Assembly (NCBI GenBank): GCA_963210315.1
Contig: OY723298.1
Span: 248,001-312,000, forward strand
DNA from: Rhynchopus euleeides
Taxonomy: Eukaryota; Euglenozoa; Diplonemea; Diplonemida; Diplonemidae
Direction of reading: 5' to 3'
DNA: 64,000 nucleotides
In this document: positions 11,381 through 21,656 of the stretch, one piece after another
Numbering within the stretch: the first letter of the stretch is position 1
Layout of the letters: each line of letters begins with the position of its first letter
Made by a program: the position numbers and the translations under genes
The notes under the pieces: generated by a model
What the model saw: only the letters and a program-made list of their open reading frames with translations
Database searches by the model: none
Told to the model about the DNA's origin: nothing

Positions 11381-12670
11381 CAGTGGTCGCGCTAAATATT
11401 GGAAAAATCACCCAAAATTTGGAAATCGGGAGCGAAAAAACGTACCTGAAAAAGGGGCTCGTTTTTGGGCGGGGAAACCGCGTTTCGTTGCATTTCCGAG
11501 CCTCGCCCGGATCGTAGTGGGGTCATTTTGAAAAAATGGGCTTGTTTGAAGACACTCAAATTTTCCGTCCTGGTTGTCTGATCAGTAACAACCCGGGCAA
11601 GGGGTCAGGCACCTGCTCGGAAAGCAGGGACGGGAGTTCCCCACTCAGCTCAACTGCCAACAACGCCACCAAGTAGGCAAACATGTGCCAGCTTGAGTGC
11701 CACCCCTGATACGGCGAGGGTGTAGCCTGTTCAAGACACTGATGCCAGCACTGGACGTGGGGACCCCACGAAGCACGTTGTATGTGAAACCTCGTGCACA
11801 CGCTATACAGGGGGGTCTGGGGGGCGGAGCCCCCCAGCCGCCGGAGGCCACGGTAGTGCACAGCTGTTCCGAGCTGAACTCGGTGTGGATCACTCCGACA
11901 TCAGGTCAGCCCAGTGCTGCGCGGGAAGCAGTCACTCGGTGGGGAAGGCAAAAGGGGTGCTGAGAGTTTCATGCAAAGCGATGCTTGTGGAAGTTTGGGG
12001 AACGGTGAACCTCAGGGCGTGAAGAGCAGCGGCCGTCAAGGCCACCCACCCGCCCCCACCACCCACCCCCGCCCCGCGGGGCCCATTTTTTTCTCTCCCC
12101 GTCTCTGCCTTCCTTTGAATATTTGAGATCCGTGCGAAACGCCATGGGGTCACTTTCATTTTTTTTTGGTGCACTTTTTTCATACTGAGTTGGGGTACCA
12201 AAACTTTTCGAGTTGTGGACAAATCCCTGTTTGCAAATAAAAAACGTACCTGGGACCCCCCGTGTTTAAGTCCCCCCCCTGGAGGCGATTTTCGGCCGGG
12301 GGGGACTTAAACACGGGGGGGGCGGACCTAAACACAGGGGGGGCTTAAACACGGGGGTGGCACAGTGGAGACCAAGAAGACCTCTTCCTCTGCTGTCGTA
12401 GGGGGGTAATTCCTGTCCGGATGGACTTTTGGCACCCCACTTTTCGACTCTGACAGCACCTGGAGGGCCTAGGGGCCACCTGATGACCCTCCAGACCAGC
12501 CCACCCCCGTGTTTAGGTCCCCCTGTGTTTAAGTCCCCCCCCCTGCCAGACCCCCAGGGGGGGACTTAAACACGGGGGTAAGGGGGGGGACTTATACACG
12601 GGGGGTCCCAGGTACCTCAAAAAATCGCCGAAAATCCCGGGAGTAGGGAGTGAAGTTAGCGCGACCACTG
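11381..12670. mobile_element. hAT-type non-autonomous element, hAT-1
   Basis: The ends are inverted repeats CAGTGGTCGCGCTAA and TTAGCGCGACCACTG, flanked by the exact 8-base duplication GGCAAAAC (11373-11380 and 12671-12678). The CAGNG start and 8-bp duplication are hallmarks of the hAT superfamily. No transposase is readable, so the 1290-bp element would need enzyme supplied elsewhere. It contains a GC-rich module (11813-11861), a block with ATGGGGTCACTTTC (12076-12165) and a nested element, CC-1a (12246-12615). The first two modules recur in the same order on the opposite strand of hAT-3. Confidence 0.85.
12246..12615. mobile_element. palindromic GTGTTTAAGTCC element, copy CC-1a
   Basis: The ends GTACCTGGGACCCCCCGTGT and its complement are inverted, and the inside repeats GTGTTTAAGTCC or GGACTTAAACAC several times in both orientations. 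A 76-base shortened copy is at 22779-22854. No clear target duplication is visible here; the flanks suggest at most GTAC. It lies inside hAT-1, so it inserted after or was carried with it. Confidence 0.65.
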
Positions 12671-12678
12671 GGCAAAAC

Positions 12679-13975
12679 GGTGGGTTTTTTTTATTTTGCT
12701 TCTTCGTTTCTAACAAAGTTCGGCGGTTCTTTCTTCTCACAAAAGGTATGGTGAGACCCCGCAGCGCAGCGAAGACCCCACCACACCCTCCTCTCGGACA
12801 GACAGTGTAATTTCAGCGCCACGCAGGGGAGGGGGGGGGGGGGCGGCTGAAGGGCATTCATTGATTCCCCCCCCCCCACCCCATTTCCCTCCTTCCCGCG
12901 CAAAACAGGTTGGGTGGCATTTGATTTTGCAGAACGTCCGCCTTGTGGCCCTCCCCTCCAACAAGACGGAATAAATGCACAGCAAACAGAGGCAGGGTTA
13001 GAAGGCTTTGGTCGCTATGGGAGAAAGAACGATTTCACGCGCACCCATACACATACACACACACCCCGCCCTCAGAACCGAAGGGATTCAAAAAGGAGGC
13101 ATCCGTGGCAAACCACGCACGCTGATGAACCCAAGGAGCTGTGGGGTCAAGGGGTGGATGTATGGCGATGCCCCGTGCACAGGTGTGCACAACGGAAGCA
13201 ACGCTGCACGGAGGGCGGGGGTAAGGTGGTAGGCTCTACACTGTGTTAGGCGTCGCGTCGCTATTCGGGGTGGTCTAGATAGGGGAACAGAGGGGAAGGG
13301 CGGGAGGGGGGGCGTCGAAAAAAGACTGCCGATTCTGCTTTGGCACCCTCCAACACAGGAGAAGAGAAGTGCTCGGTGGCGTGGCTCTGCCCGCGCGACC
13401 CGGTCAGCTTCTCCGGGCCTGGCTGAACTTTGCAAATCAGTATTTTACGGGAGGGGAGGGGGCGTGGGAGCGCCGCCGCACAAGCCAAATCCAAAGCAAG
13501 AGAGGGGATGGGTGCGAATCACACACGCACACCCCCTCCCCTCCCCCTCCCGAGCAGGCACATGGAGCTGTGCCTGGAAGCACGGCATGCAGTGAAAAGA
13601 ACAGGTCAATTCGTTGAAAACACTGCCCTGTCCAAGGAGATGGCCCATGAAGGCATCATCCCAATGGTTAAGAAAGGACGCGCAGCAGTTTCATAAACGA
13701 TTTGAACAATTTTTGGACATATTTCTTGGCAGCCCCCGGCGAGAGGGGCCGGTGCCTCGGGTTCTTCTGGCCGTCCGGTTCGTTCAACCCAGGTTGCGTG
13801 CATATTTGCAGATTGAGTGTCGCACGGCCAGTGTCTGATTATTATGCACTGGGAAGCAAAGCACCCAGCCCATTGTTTTTGCGGGAACGTCTTCCGCCCC
13901 AGCCAGGAAAGAAGTGCGGGCTTGGAAAACATATCGAGCCACTTGTTTTTTTTAAACATTTTTTTTTGCAGGCAG
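12679..13975. other. intergenic between hAT-1 and hAT-2
   Basis: No gene is supported. It contains poly-G and poly-C runs around 12829-12880, a diverged copy (13056-13137) of the 1807-1875 sequence, and a short plus-strand open stretch at 13562-13696 (ALSKEMAHEGIIPMVKKGR) that could be a gene fragment. Confidence 0.35.
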
Positions 13976-13983
13976 GACAGGTA

Positions 13984-15135
13984 CAGGGGCTTAGCTTGGA
14001 TTTTGGGGTTGGGGCCGAAACTCGGTCAGACTCGGTCACAGTACACACAGTTGAGTTGCCCCCCACCACCCCGTTCACCCAGAATTCGACGTTGCTGCCT
14101 TCCCGGGTCCCCCCCTTCTAGAACACCAGCTCAGCAACCAGGTCTGCAGCCTCAACCTGAGTTTGCTTTGTTGCCTTTGTAGGTGCTGCATTGGCAGTTC
14201 CCCGCCAGTGGCGGGTGCAGTCCCGGCAGCGCAAATAGTCCTGAAGTGGGCCGACAAAGAGCCTTCTTGGTGATCCCGTGAACTTTTCTACCTCGCAAGA
14301 GTGGCTACGGAGATACCCTGTGAATCTTCGCGACATTCCACTCCCGCAAAGAGTACATTTGCAAGGCTTTTGCTGCTCAGTTGGCGAAGCCTGGTGGAGA
14401 CAAAGCGGGGCTTGGAAACAAGCATTCAACAGAAGCAGTGCCCAGCACTGCCGTTGTCGATGCAACATTTCTCCTGTAGATGCGGACAGTCACGGGAGGT
14501 GAAGATTGCAGCGAATACGCAGCTGCAGAGATGGGACCCTATCTCATCAAGGGTCACTTCTGGGCGCTTGTTCATGGCAGAGCAGGGCGTGCGAGGTCAA
14601 AGCATTCCTGATTAGATGCAAGCTGGAGTAGCTTGCACGTGAGAGCGAGGTTTCCCGAGGTAAACCGCCGAATAACCTCCTGCAAGCCCAACCTCCGAAA
14701 CTCGGAACAGACACCCGGGCTCCTGCAGAAGGGCAGTCTTGTGCGCCTGTGCCCACTTCAGTGGGTGTGCTGCTGGGGCATTGAAGTCCGGGCAAGGGTA
14801 CGCGCCAGTGATCCCCGGGAGAGGTGCCAGGCAATGGTCAGCGATGTGGCCCAGAGCCTCCTGCACCTGCGTGCCCACCATGTTGCCGGGAGACGGAATT
14901 CGAGACTGCTGACGTTATTCGCGGGCTAGCGACGAATCCGGGACAGAAGGAGAATGGGGTGTTCGCGTTCCGCTCGCACGCGTGCTTCACCTCCTGTGCT
15001 GCTGCACCCCATAAAAAATCCGATTTTTTCGCGGAAATTTTTACCCTTTTTTTTTTTGGGCTGACCGAGTTTTTTTCCGGGTTTGGCTGAAACTCGGTCA
15101 GCTGACCGAGTTTCCCCCCCCAAGCTAAGCCTCTG
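13984..15135. mobile_element. hAT-type non-autonomous element, hAT-2
   Basis: The ends CAGGGGCTTAGCTTGG and CCAAGCTAAGCCTCTG are inverted with one mismatch and are flanked by the exact 8-base duplication GACAGGTA (13976-13983 and 15136-15143). Just inside lies a second inverted motif, GAAACTCGGTCAG and CTGACCGAGTTTC, repeated at the right end. The 1152-bp element has no recognisable transposase. Its centre includes a minus-strand cysteine-rich open frame (14118-14468). Confidence 0.85.
14118..14468 (-). other. cysteine-rich open frame inside hAT-2, unknown
   Basis: A 116-codon frame reads KPCKCTLCGSGM, then HSC, then LRCRDCTRHW, a cysteine spacing that could bind zinc. It may be a captured or decayed gene fragment. 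I recognise no family, and a frame upstream on the same strand (from about 14575, MNKRPEVTLDEIGSHLC) suggests a broken longer coding region. Confidence that it is translated is low. Confidence 0.2.
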
Positions 15136-15143
15136 GACAGGTA

Positions 15144-16305
15144 GGCGAGTGTGCGAAAAGGATATACTCAGCCAGCGCCATGAACCCAGAACGGAGCTGC
15201 ATATTGGGGGTTCCTCTGTGTGGGGTGGGGGTTCCGGCTCAAGCCGCGCAGCTGTTTTGGTGGCTTGAGCCCAAACCGAAAGGGCTGCAGTATAGTTGCC
15301 GAAGTGTGCCTAAACTGGCAGCAGGCACGGGGGGGGGGGGGAAGGGGGTGGAAGGTGGTCACGAGAGCTTTTCGCATTGGCTTGAAGGACATCATATCAG
15401 CACGGCGGAAATCAATCCACTGGATTGAATCCACACAGGAAGCACGAGCATCCGGGAGTGGGGGCAATACCGGCGATGCCTTTTAAAAAAAAGCACTTCT
15501 CGGATATCTGGGGTGCTTTCACACCCTGCCAAAACACCGTGCACCGGTATGACCCCCACATTTTTGTTACGGGTCACCGCAGAGCTCGCTTTTTTTGGCA
15601 CACAGCAGAATCGAGAAGGCTCGCCGCCGCCACGCCAGGGCTTGCATTGTTGATATGGAAGGGCAGAAGAAAAGGCAATACAAACGAGAAAACCCCGGCC
15701 TCACATGCAGAAGGAGTTGTCAAAATCAACAGCAAGGGCGTCATCGAGCAGCCCACGCATGTTGATCCTCTGTGGAGGGGGCGACTTCTCGAAAGAGTCT
15801 CGGAAGCAAAGAACAACAAGACAAGATGGAATAAAACACCAGCTTCTGTACGGAGCGGCATGTGTGAAGAACGGATTGGAGGAGAGATGTTGGGGGGGGG
15901 GGGGATAAATTAGCTCACTTGCCCCTGATTAGCTCACGTGCCCCTGAAATCAAAGAAAGCCGCCGAGGAACTACATCAGAACGAAAACTACGCAAATCGG
16001 CCTATTCAGGGACACCATCATTCCACCGCGGATACACCATACATACACCTGGGGGGTAAGGTAGGGGGTCTTGTTGGGGGTGGTGAGAAGAAAGAAGTCT
16101 CGAGAGGCAACTAACACTACACCGGGGTATCGCACTTAAGAGATAACGTACACCGTACCCCCTCCCCCTTGAGGCGGAGGGGGTCCCGGGGAGGATGACG
16201 GGGGGCAAGGTATGTCGAGAAGACAAGAATTCATGGCATGGGGGGGGGGGGGAAGTGGCTCGAGAGCTGGAGGGGGGCCGGGGGGGGGGGGGGGGGCAAC
16301 CCTTG
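15144..16305. other. intergenic between hAT-2 and PAL-1
   Basis: No gene is supported. A plus-strand open frame at 15425-15913 has no recognisable motif. Long G runs occur at 15330-15341, 15892-15903, 16240-16252 and 16280-16296 and could form G-quadruplexes. Confidence 0.35.
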
Positions 16306-16488
16306 CACGGTGGGATCTTGTAAATTTTACATGTATAACTACAAGTATATACATGTATTATACATGTATAATACTTGCATGTCAACTATTATACATGTAT
16401 AATACATGTATATGCCTGAAATATACATGTAAAATACATGTATATCAAGTAAAAATACAAGTATAATACTTGCATGTCAACTATTATA

Positions 16489-16833
16489 CCGTATACGTAA
16501 ATATTATGGAACGTAAATATTATGGAACGGGCCCATTTTTGGCCGGTCCGTTCCATAATATTTACGTTCCATAATATTTACAGGGCCAGTTGGGGACTCG
16601 GTGGTGAGGACGGCTTGCGTCAGGAATCGCGCGAAAAGTGCACGAGTAGGTCCCGTCAGGGACTCTGTATGCCGTCCGATCACCTGGTCCAAGTCCCCGA
16701 GTCGCAGAAAGCCCTGTAAATATTATGGAACGAAAAAAATCTGGAACGCCAACCCACCAGCGTTCCAAAATATTTACGTTCCATAATATTTACGTTCCAT
16801 AATATTTACGTTCCAAAATATTTACGTATACGG
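16489..16833. mobile_element. TA-flanked miniature element TA-1a, inside PAL-1
   Basis: The ends CCGTATACGTAAATATT and AATATTTACGTATACGG are inverted, flanked by TA on both sides (16487-16488 and 16834-16835). Both ends carry tandem 16-base units with GGAACGTAAATATTAT. A 120-base centre contains inverted GGGGACTCGG and CCGAGTCCCC. It is 345 bp and non-coding. TA duplication is typical of Tc1/mariner-like and some other families; superfamily not assigned. Confidence 0.8.
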
Positions 16834-17074
16834 TAATACTTGCATGACAAGTAAAATACTTGCATGCAAGTAAAATACATGTATTTTACTTGCATGCAAG
16901 TATTTTACTTGTCATGCAAGTATTTTACATGTATAATACTTGCATGACAAGTATTATACATGTAAAATACATGTAAATGCCTGAAATATACATGTAAAAT
17001 ACATGTATATCAAGTAAAAATACAAGTATAATAGTTGACATGCAAGTATTATACTTGTATTTTTACTTGATATA

Positions 17075-17884
17075 CCGTAAACGGAAAAAGGGTGGACCGT
17101 AAAAATGTTCCAAGTTCCCAAAAAAAGGCCAAACGTTCCATCTTTTTTACGGTCCACCATTTATTGGGACTGAATATGGAAAAGACAATGCGATTTTCGC
17201 CCGCGGGCTGGTGGGTTGCGGGGCGCGGACTGCGGCCTCCACGCCGCAGACACCCACACGTAGGCCTCCCGACCTCCCAGCTTTGGACCCTCCCTCCACC
17301 ACCGCAACCAACACCAGCAAGAGAAGCAAGTCCTCCCTGCGTGTGGAAAAGGCACGATCACCACCACTCACCTCGAGACTCACCCACCACCACACCTCGA
17401 GAAGTGTAGTACCATGCAAGGAGCATTCCGGTAGAAGTAAAAGTAGAACCTGCTGCACGAGCCCACAAAAGCAGCCACAGTACGGCAGGGCGCGCAGACA
17501 GAAGCTGATACCACCGGGCTCCCTCCAGAGGTAAATTCGTGAATCAGTGCCCGAAAAATTCAGGGAAATCGTACTCCTTTAGTGTAGTACACCCTGCAGT
17601 AACTGTGGGAGAACAGTTCCCGGACGATGGTGAGCGCACACTCTGTGCTGAGGCCCTGTGGTGTTAATCCTGCAGCTTCAGTCGTACGATTTCCTTGGTT
17701 CCTTCGCGACTTCGTCGCGAAGGAACTCGTAAAAGAAACCGCCAAGTCCACTATCCCAACCGTAAAATAGGTGGACCGTAAAAATGTTCCAAGTTCCGGA
17801 AAAATCCCATTTGTTCCATCTTTTTTACGGTCCACCTATAGTACGGTTCACCTTTATTACGGTCCACAATATTTCCGTTTACGG
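17075..17884. mobile_element. TA-flanked element TA-2, inside PAL-1
   Basis: The ends CCGTAAACGG and CCGTTTACGG are inverted and flanked by TA (17073-17074 and 17885-17886). The first five bases match TA-1. Near each end sits a hairpin of about 67 bases whose arms are GGTGGACCGTAAAAA and TTTTTTACGGTCCACC (17091-17157 and 17771-17838), in the same orientation. The 810-bp element has a perfect 12-bp-stem hairpin at 17698-17726. It also carries the CAGTACG-type motif (17463-17515) found in two hAT elements. No coding capacity seen. Confidence 0.75.
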
Positions 17885-18021
17885 TACATGTATTTTACAT
17901 GTATATTTCAGGCATATACATGTATTATACATGTATAATAGTTGACATGCAAGTATTATACATGTATAATACATGTATATACTTGTAGTTATACATGTAA
18001 AATTTACAAGATCCCACCGTG

Positions 18022-18751
18022 TGTGTGAGAAAAAGGCAAGGAATACCCAATGCCGCTTACCCTTTTCACGCGCGTGGTGTGCGTTGGGGAGGAAGGGTAG
18101 GGGGGGAAGGGCGATACCGAGGGGAGGCATTGCGTTATGCACTCGCAGGGTGGGAGATCAAAGAATCGGGGGTGTTGGGGAAAGTGGCACACCAACCTTC
18201 CCCACCCCACACCCCCACCCCACCCCAGTTCGGCTCCCGGAGGGCCGGTGGGGGAGGGGGGAGGGGAAGGTGGATACGCTGCCGCCTTATAACGAGTTAT
18301 GATTTCTGATGTCGTTTTCGCAGGGGTTGGTTGGGGGGTGGGGGGTGGGGTGGGGGGGTGTGATATGTCCCTCAACCCTCGGACAGGACAGCCGCTCGGA
18401 GCAGGAGTCCACCGGAGGCGAGAACATGCCGCAATTTCCGACAAATCTGAAGGAGGGGGTTCAGAGGCATTCTCGGAAACCCTTCAGAAGCAGAAGCAGC
18501 ACCCTCCGGGCACTGCAAATGGGCGCTTGAGGCTGCGCTATCGCAAGAAGTCTTGGAGCTGAGTCCTTGGGGCGGACAGTGTCCGCTAGAGGCTGAGTTG
18601 CACCCAAATGGTGAAGATCGCACGTGTTGTGATGCAGGGGTGGCGGGAGGGAGAAGCGCGGCGATGAAGTATTGTGCGATAAGCGAGTTAGCCGCACAGC
18701 CAAAAGCATGCCGCCCCACCACTCTTGGTAATATGACTATGCACTGGCTGA
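18022..18751. other. intergenic downstream of gene E
   Basis: Contains a GT-rich tract (18320-18360) and other low-complexity stretches. I see no gene, terminator or repeat to report. Confidence 0.4.
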
Positions 18752-19494
18752 TCACTTCGCAACGTTCATCCGCATCTTCTGTTCCAACGTGAGTGCAGGG
18801 ACGTGGCGCACCCTGATGTCTTTGTTGTGCTGCAGCAGTGCTGCTGACGTCACAATGTCCTCGAGGCCCTCCCCCGCAGGGCGGAGGAGCTGCAGCTTCA
18901 GCGGGCGGCTCTTCCTGCTGGTGAAGACGGCGAGGCAGCCGCGCGTCTCCTCGATGTACATCTTGTCGATGTCCTGCAGGGACAGGTGGCGCCGCATCTT
19001 GCCGTCCATATCAAACACAAACACGCCGCGCAGCGTCACAAGCAAATAACGCTTCGACGTCCCCCTCTTCCGGTTGTGGTGCTGCGTTGGGTGTGTGGCG
19101 GTGGCAGGGCAATTCGTGGTGTGTTTAGAAGCAATAGGCTATCTGCGTTCACCTCAGGGGACCTTATGTGACCGAGAAAAGCTGAAAACCCACCGTTGGT
19201 CACGTGAACTCAGATAGCAAATATAAACGGGCTGCTGTCTTGACGACAAGCCCCCCACCCCCACCCCATCCCGTTGCAGGAGGCAAATCAAAAGCTGTGG
19301 GCACACACCTTGATGACCTCCTCGCAGTGAAGCACGGCGGAAGCAACGGACCTGTCGAAGAGCTTCGGAAGCTTCCAGTGGCGCCGGTAGGGGAGGAGCG
19401 TGGCTGCTGCCTCCACTTGCCCGGGGCTGAGCGACGTGAGATCAAGGCTCGAGAAGCTCTGCGAGGGACACATGGCGAGGCCTGGGTGCGCCAT
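18752..19494 (-). CDS. single-domain PH-like/TH1-like protein (gene E)
   Basis: Two exons, 19494-19309 (62 codons) and 19081-18752 (109 codons plus stop), join in phase 0 to 171 residues with a GTGTGT donor and CACCCAACGCAG acceptor. Exon 1 ends KLFDRSVASAVLHCEEVIK, equivalent to the ...LLYIADVMK boundary of the array genes. Exon 2 begins HHNRKRGTSKRYLLVTLRG and continues FVFDMDGKMRRHLSLQDIDKMY. This order (strand, NRKG-like turn, RYLLVT strand, FVFD, KMRRHLSLxDI) is the clearest match in the window to the TH1/PH-like fold. The intron sits at the same place as in genes A to D, so E looks like an outlying, unduplicated member. The protein is small and basic, with no membrane segment. Lipid binding is inferred, not shown. 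Confidence 0.75.
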
Positions 19495-20459
19495 TTGGTG
19501 ACAGTGCAACAGTCACAGCAGAGAGAAACGTGTCTCTATTCCTTTATGCAGTCGGGTGCAGAAGTTGCCCCAATAAACCCTTCTCTCTGCTGCCCACGCG
19601 CAAACTCACCTCCGTCGTGAGGGGTTCAGCCAATCGAGGAGCGGTGGCTCAGAGTGTAGTGACAGGAGTGCGGCGGGGAGGGGAGAGGGGAGTACTGTGT
19701 GCAGCTCCCTGTCGTGAAGGCGTTGAGATGACGTGGCAATGGCGTGGAGGTGTGGGTCAAAAAAGGGCAGAGTGGGTGGGGGTGGGTGCTGCAGGCTTTC
19801 TACACACTGTTCGGTCGCATTGTCCTTGTTCACTGCCCCCTAATGTGGCACCCCCCTGAGCATGTGTTTTGGGGTGCGGCTCGTATGAAGGTGTTGAATA
19901 AAAATACGTCTCTCTGGATGTTCGTTTTGTGATATTTCACCACCACTACCACCACTACCGCTTCATGAACCCACCTCATTCCCAGGAGCCTGCACGCCTT
20001 GCATTTGCAAGGCGCACAGGCACCCCACGGATAAACGAGACGACTCCAGGCGGCAGGCACCACAGCTTTTCAGAACATTTTGTTGTCGGTGCATCCGTTC
20101 GTCATGGCACTCCATGACGGTTTCAGGTTCTGGCCATCAGGTGGCACGGCGGAAGGGTGATGGCCGATATTGGCAGAAGCTGCTCAATGTGATCCCCCAC
20201 CCTAGACAGTTTCAACAAGTCTTTTCCAAGCTCCCCGGAGCGGGAGCAGAGAGGCCGGGCCACACTTGTCACGATGCGATCTCCACTGCACAGCACACAA
20301 CACGCTGACATGGCGGTGATGGGTGAGGGAGGGGCGGGGGGCGGGGGGGGCGTGAGGAGGTCGGGGCGGTGAGTTAGCGCCTCTCCAGCTCACGCAGAAA
20401 AGCACACACGAAGCCTTTTTTTTTGGAACTTCTTGGAAGGCCAAACACCTGCCATGACA
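19495..20459. other. intergenic upstream of gene E
   Basis: No gene, RNA or transposon end recognised. Short AC-rich and GT-rich tracts only. Confidence 0.4.
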
Positions 20460-20467
20460 ATAAACAC

Positions 20468-21648
20468 CAGGGGATAAGATAGGTCTGGTTTTCCGGTTTT
20501 CAAAACCAGGGTTTCCCGGTTCCCGGTTTTCTGAAAAAAAAAAAAAAGGTCGATCTCATTTTCGGCGTTTTTTTTGTGACTTTGGGACAGTAAAACAGTC
20601 AGAAAAAACGCCATAAAAAAATAGAAAGTGACCCCATCGTGATCCGCACAGAGCTCAAATAGTCCAAAGAAGGCAGAGAAGCGGAGAAGAAAAAATGGAC
20701 CTAGCGGGTGGCCCGGTGGGTGGTGATGCCCTCGTCATGCAGGTCTCTTCTGTTTTGAAGGTGCACACATGGTGGACTCCAGCCACCATGTCTAAGAGGG
20801 AGTCTAAGACTGCAGTCTGTACTGGAGACGGGAGTCTATTTTCCAGCTAATTTACGCTAAGACTCCCGCTAGTTGAGACTCATGGGAGACACACGGTGTA
20901 CTCCAGCGGAGGTAGGGTAACCTCCGCTGGAGTTCACCGTGTCGTCTGCCTCTGTGCAGCGTCACTCGGTGCCATCGAATACATGGCGACAGCCCACCAA
21001 CTCGAGACAGATCTGCTTGTCTGGAGGGCTGAGACGAGAACACGAACGACTTTCAAGCAGTCTTGAAGGTCGCCAAGCCTATTGGGGGCAACTAACAGAT
21101 GAGATTTGTTTGTTGCCTGTCGTCACAGCTAGGTGCCCATCTCCTCGACAACGGAATGTGTGCAGAGATCTCGTGGACCCTTTGGCCATTCTGTCGTGCA
21201 CCCACTCCACCCACAACGCACACCTATCACGAGTGGTCGCTCCCCCGTCCTCCTCCACCCTGAAGGTTGAACCCTCAAGGACCAGTGATCTCCTGCTGGC
21301 CGGGCTGCGATACAGCGAAGCCTTCCTACTTACAAGCGAATCCAGACTGTAGGGAACAGATGTTCACTACCGTGGCCTCCGGCGGCTGGGGGGCTCCGCC
21401 CCCCAGACCCCCCCTGCGTAAAAACATTGCACCAGACCTTTTTTGGCCGAGAGTCCAAACTTTCAAAGCAGCTGCTGCGCCTGCCCCACCAAGCAGCCTC
21501 AGTACGACAGGACGCGCGCAGGCACCGGGCCCTCTCAGATTCTGGGAGGGTTTGCGCGGGTCGCGCGCGCCGAAGGCGCGCGCGAAAAATTTTCAAAACC
21601 AGAAAAACCGGAAAACGGCGCCAGAAAAAAAGTCTATCTTATACCCTG
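20468..21648. mobile_element. hAT-type non-autonomous element, hAT-3
   Basis: The ends CAGGGGATAAGATAG and CTATCTTATACCCTG are inverted with one mismatch and are flanked by the exact 8-base duplication ATAAACAC (20460-20467 and 21649-21656). The 1181-bp element contains a 22-bp-arm hairpin (20891-20942), a reverse copy of the GATGGGGTCAC block (20624-20715), a reverse copy of the GC-rich module of hAT-1 (21367-21417) and the CAGTACGACAGGACG motif (21499-21535). No transposase is readable. Confidence 0.85.
20891..20942. repeat. long hairpin within hAT-3
   Basis: The arm ACACGGTGTACTCCAGCGGA (continuing GG, 20891-20912) pairs with its complement at 20921-20942 with one mismatch across an 8-base loop. 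A smaller hairpin, ACATGGTGGACTCC with its partner, lies at 20765-20790. Confidence 0.75.
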
Positions 21649-21656
21649 ATAAACAC

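Larger units (their letters stand above)
16306..18021. mobile_element. near-complete palindromic element PAL-1 with two nested insertions
   Basis: The first 137 bases (16306-16442, starting CACGGTGGGATCTTG) are the exact reverse complement of 17885-18021. The arms are made of short palindromic words such as ACATGTAT, AAGTATTATAC and TTGCATG. Two elements interrupt it, TA-1a (16489-16833) and TA-2 (17075-17884). Removing each with one copy of its TA brings the arms back into register, leaving about 557 bp that is almost wholly palindromic. No coding capacity and no clear target duplication were found. The first six bases match those of the N6 element. Confidence 0.8.

Noticed and set aside
16320..17070. 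CRISPR-like or satellite array of ACATGTAT words
   Set aside because: Spacing is irregular, words are palindromic and the whole forms an inverted repeat; the genome is eukaryotic.
16306..18021. Target duplication of PAL-1
   Set aside because: The flanks (ending CCCTTG and starting TGTGTG) do not match at 2 to 10 bases, so I do not claim one.
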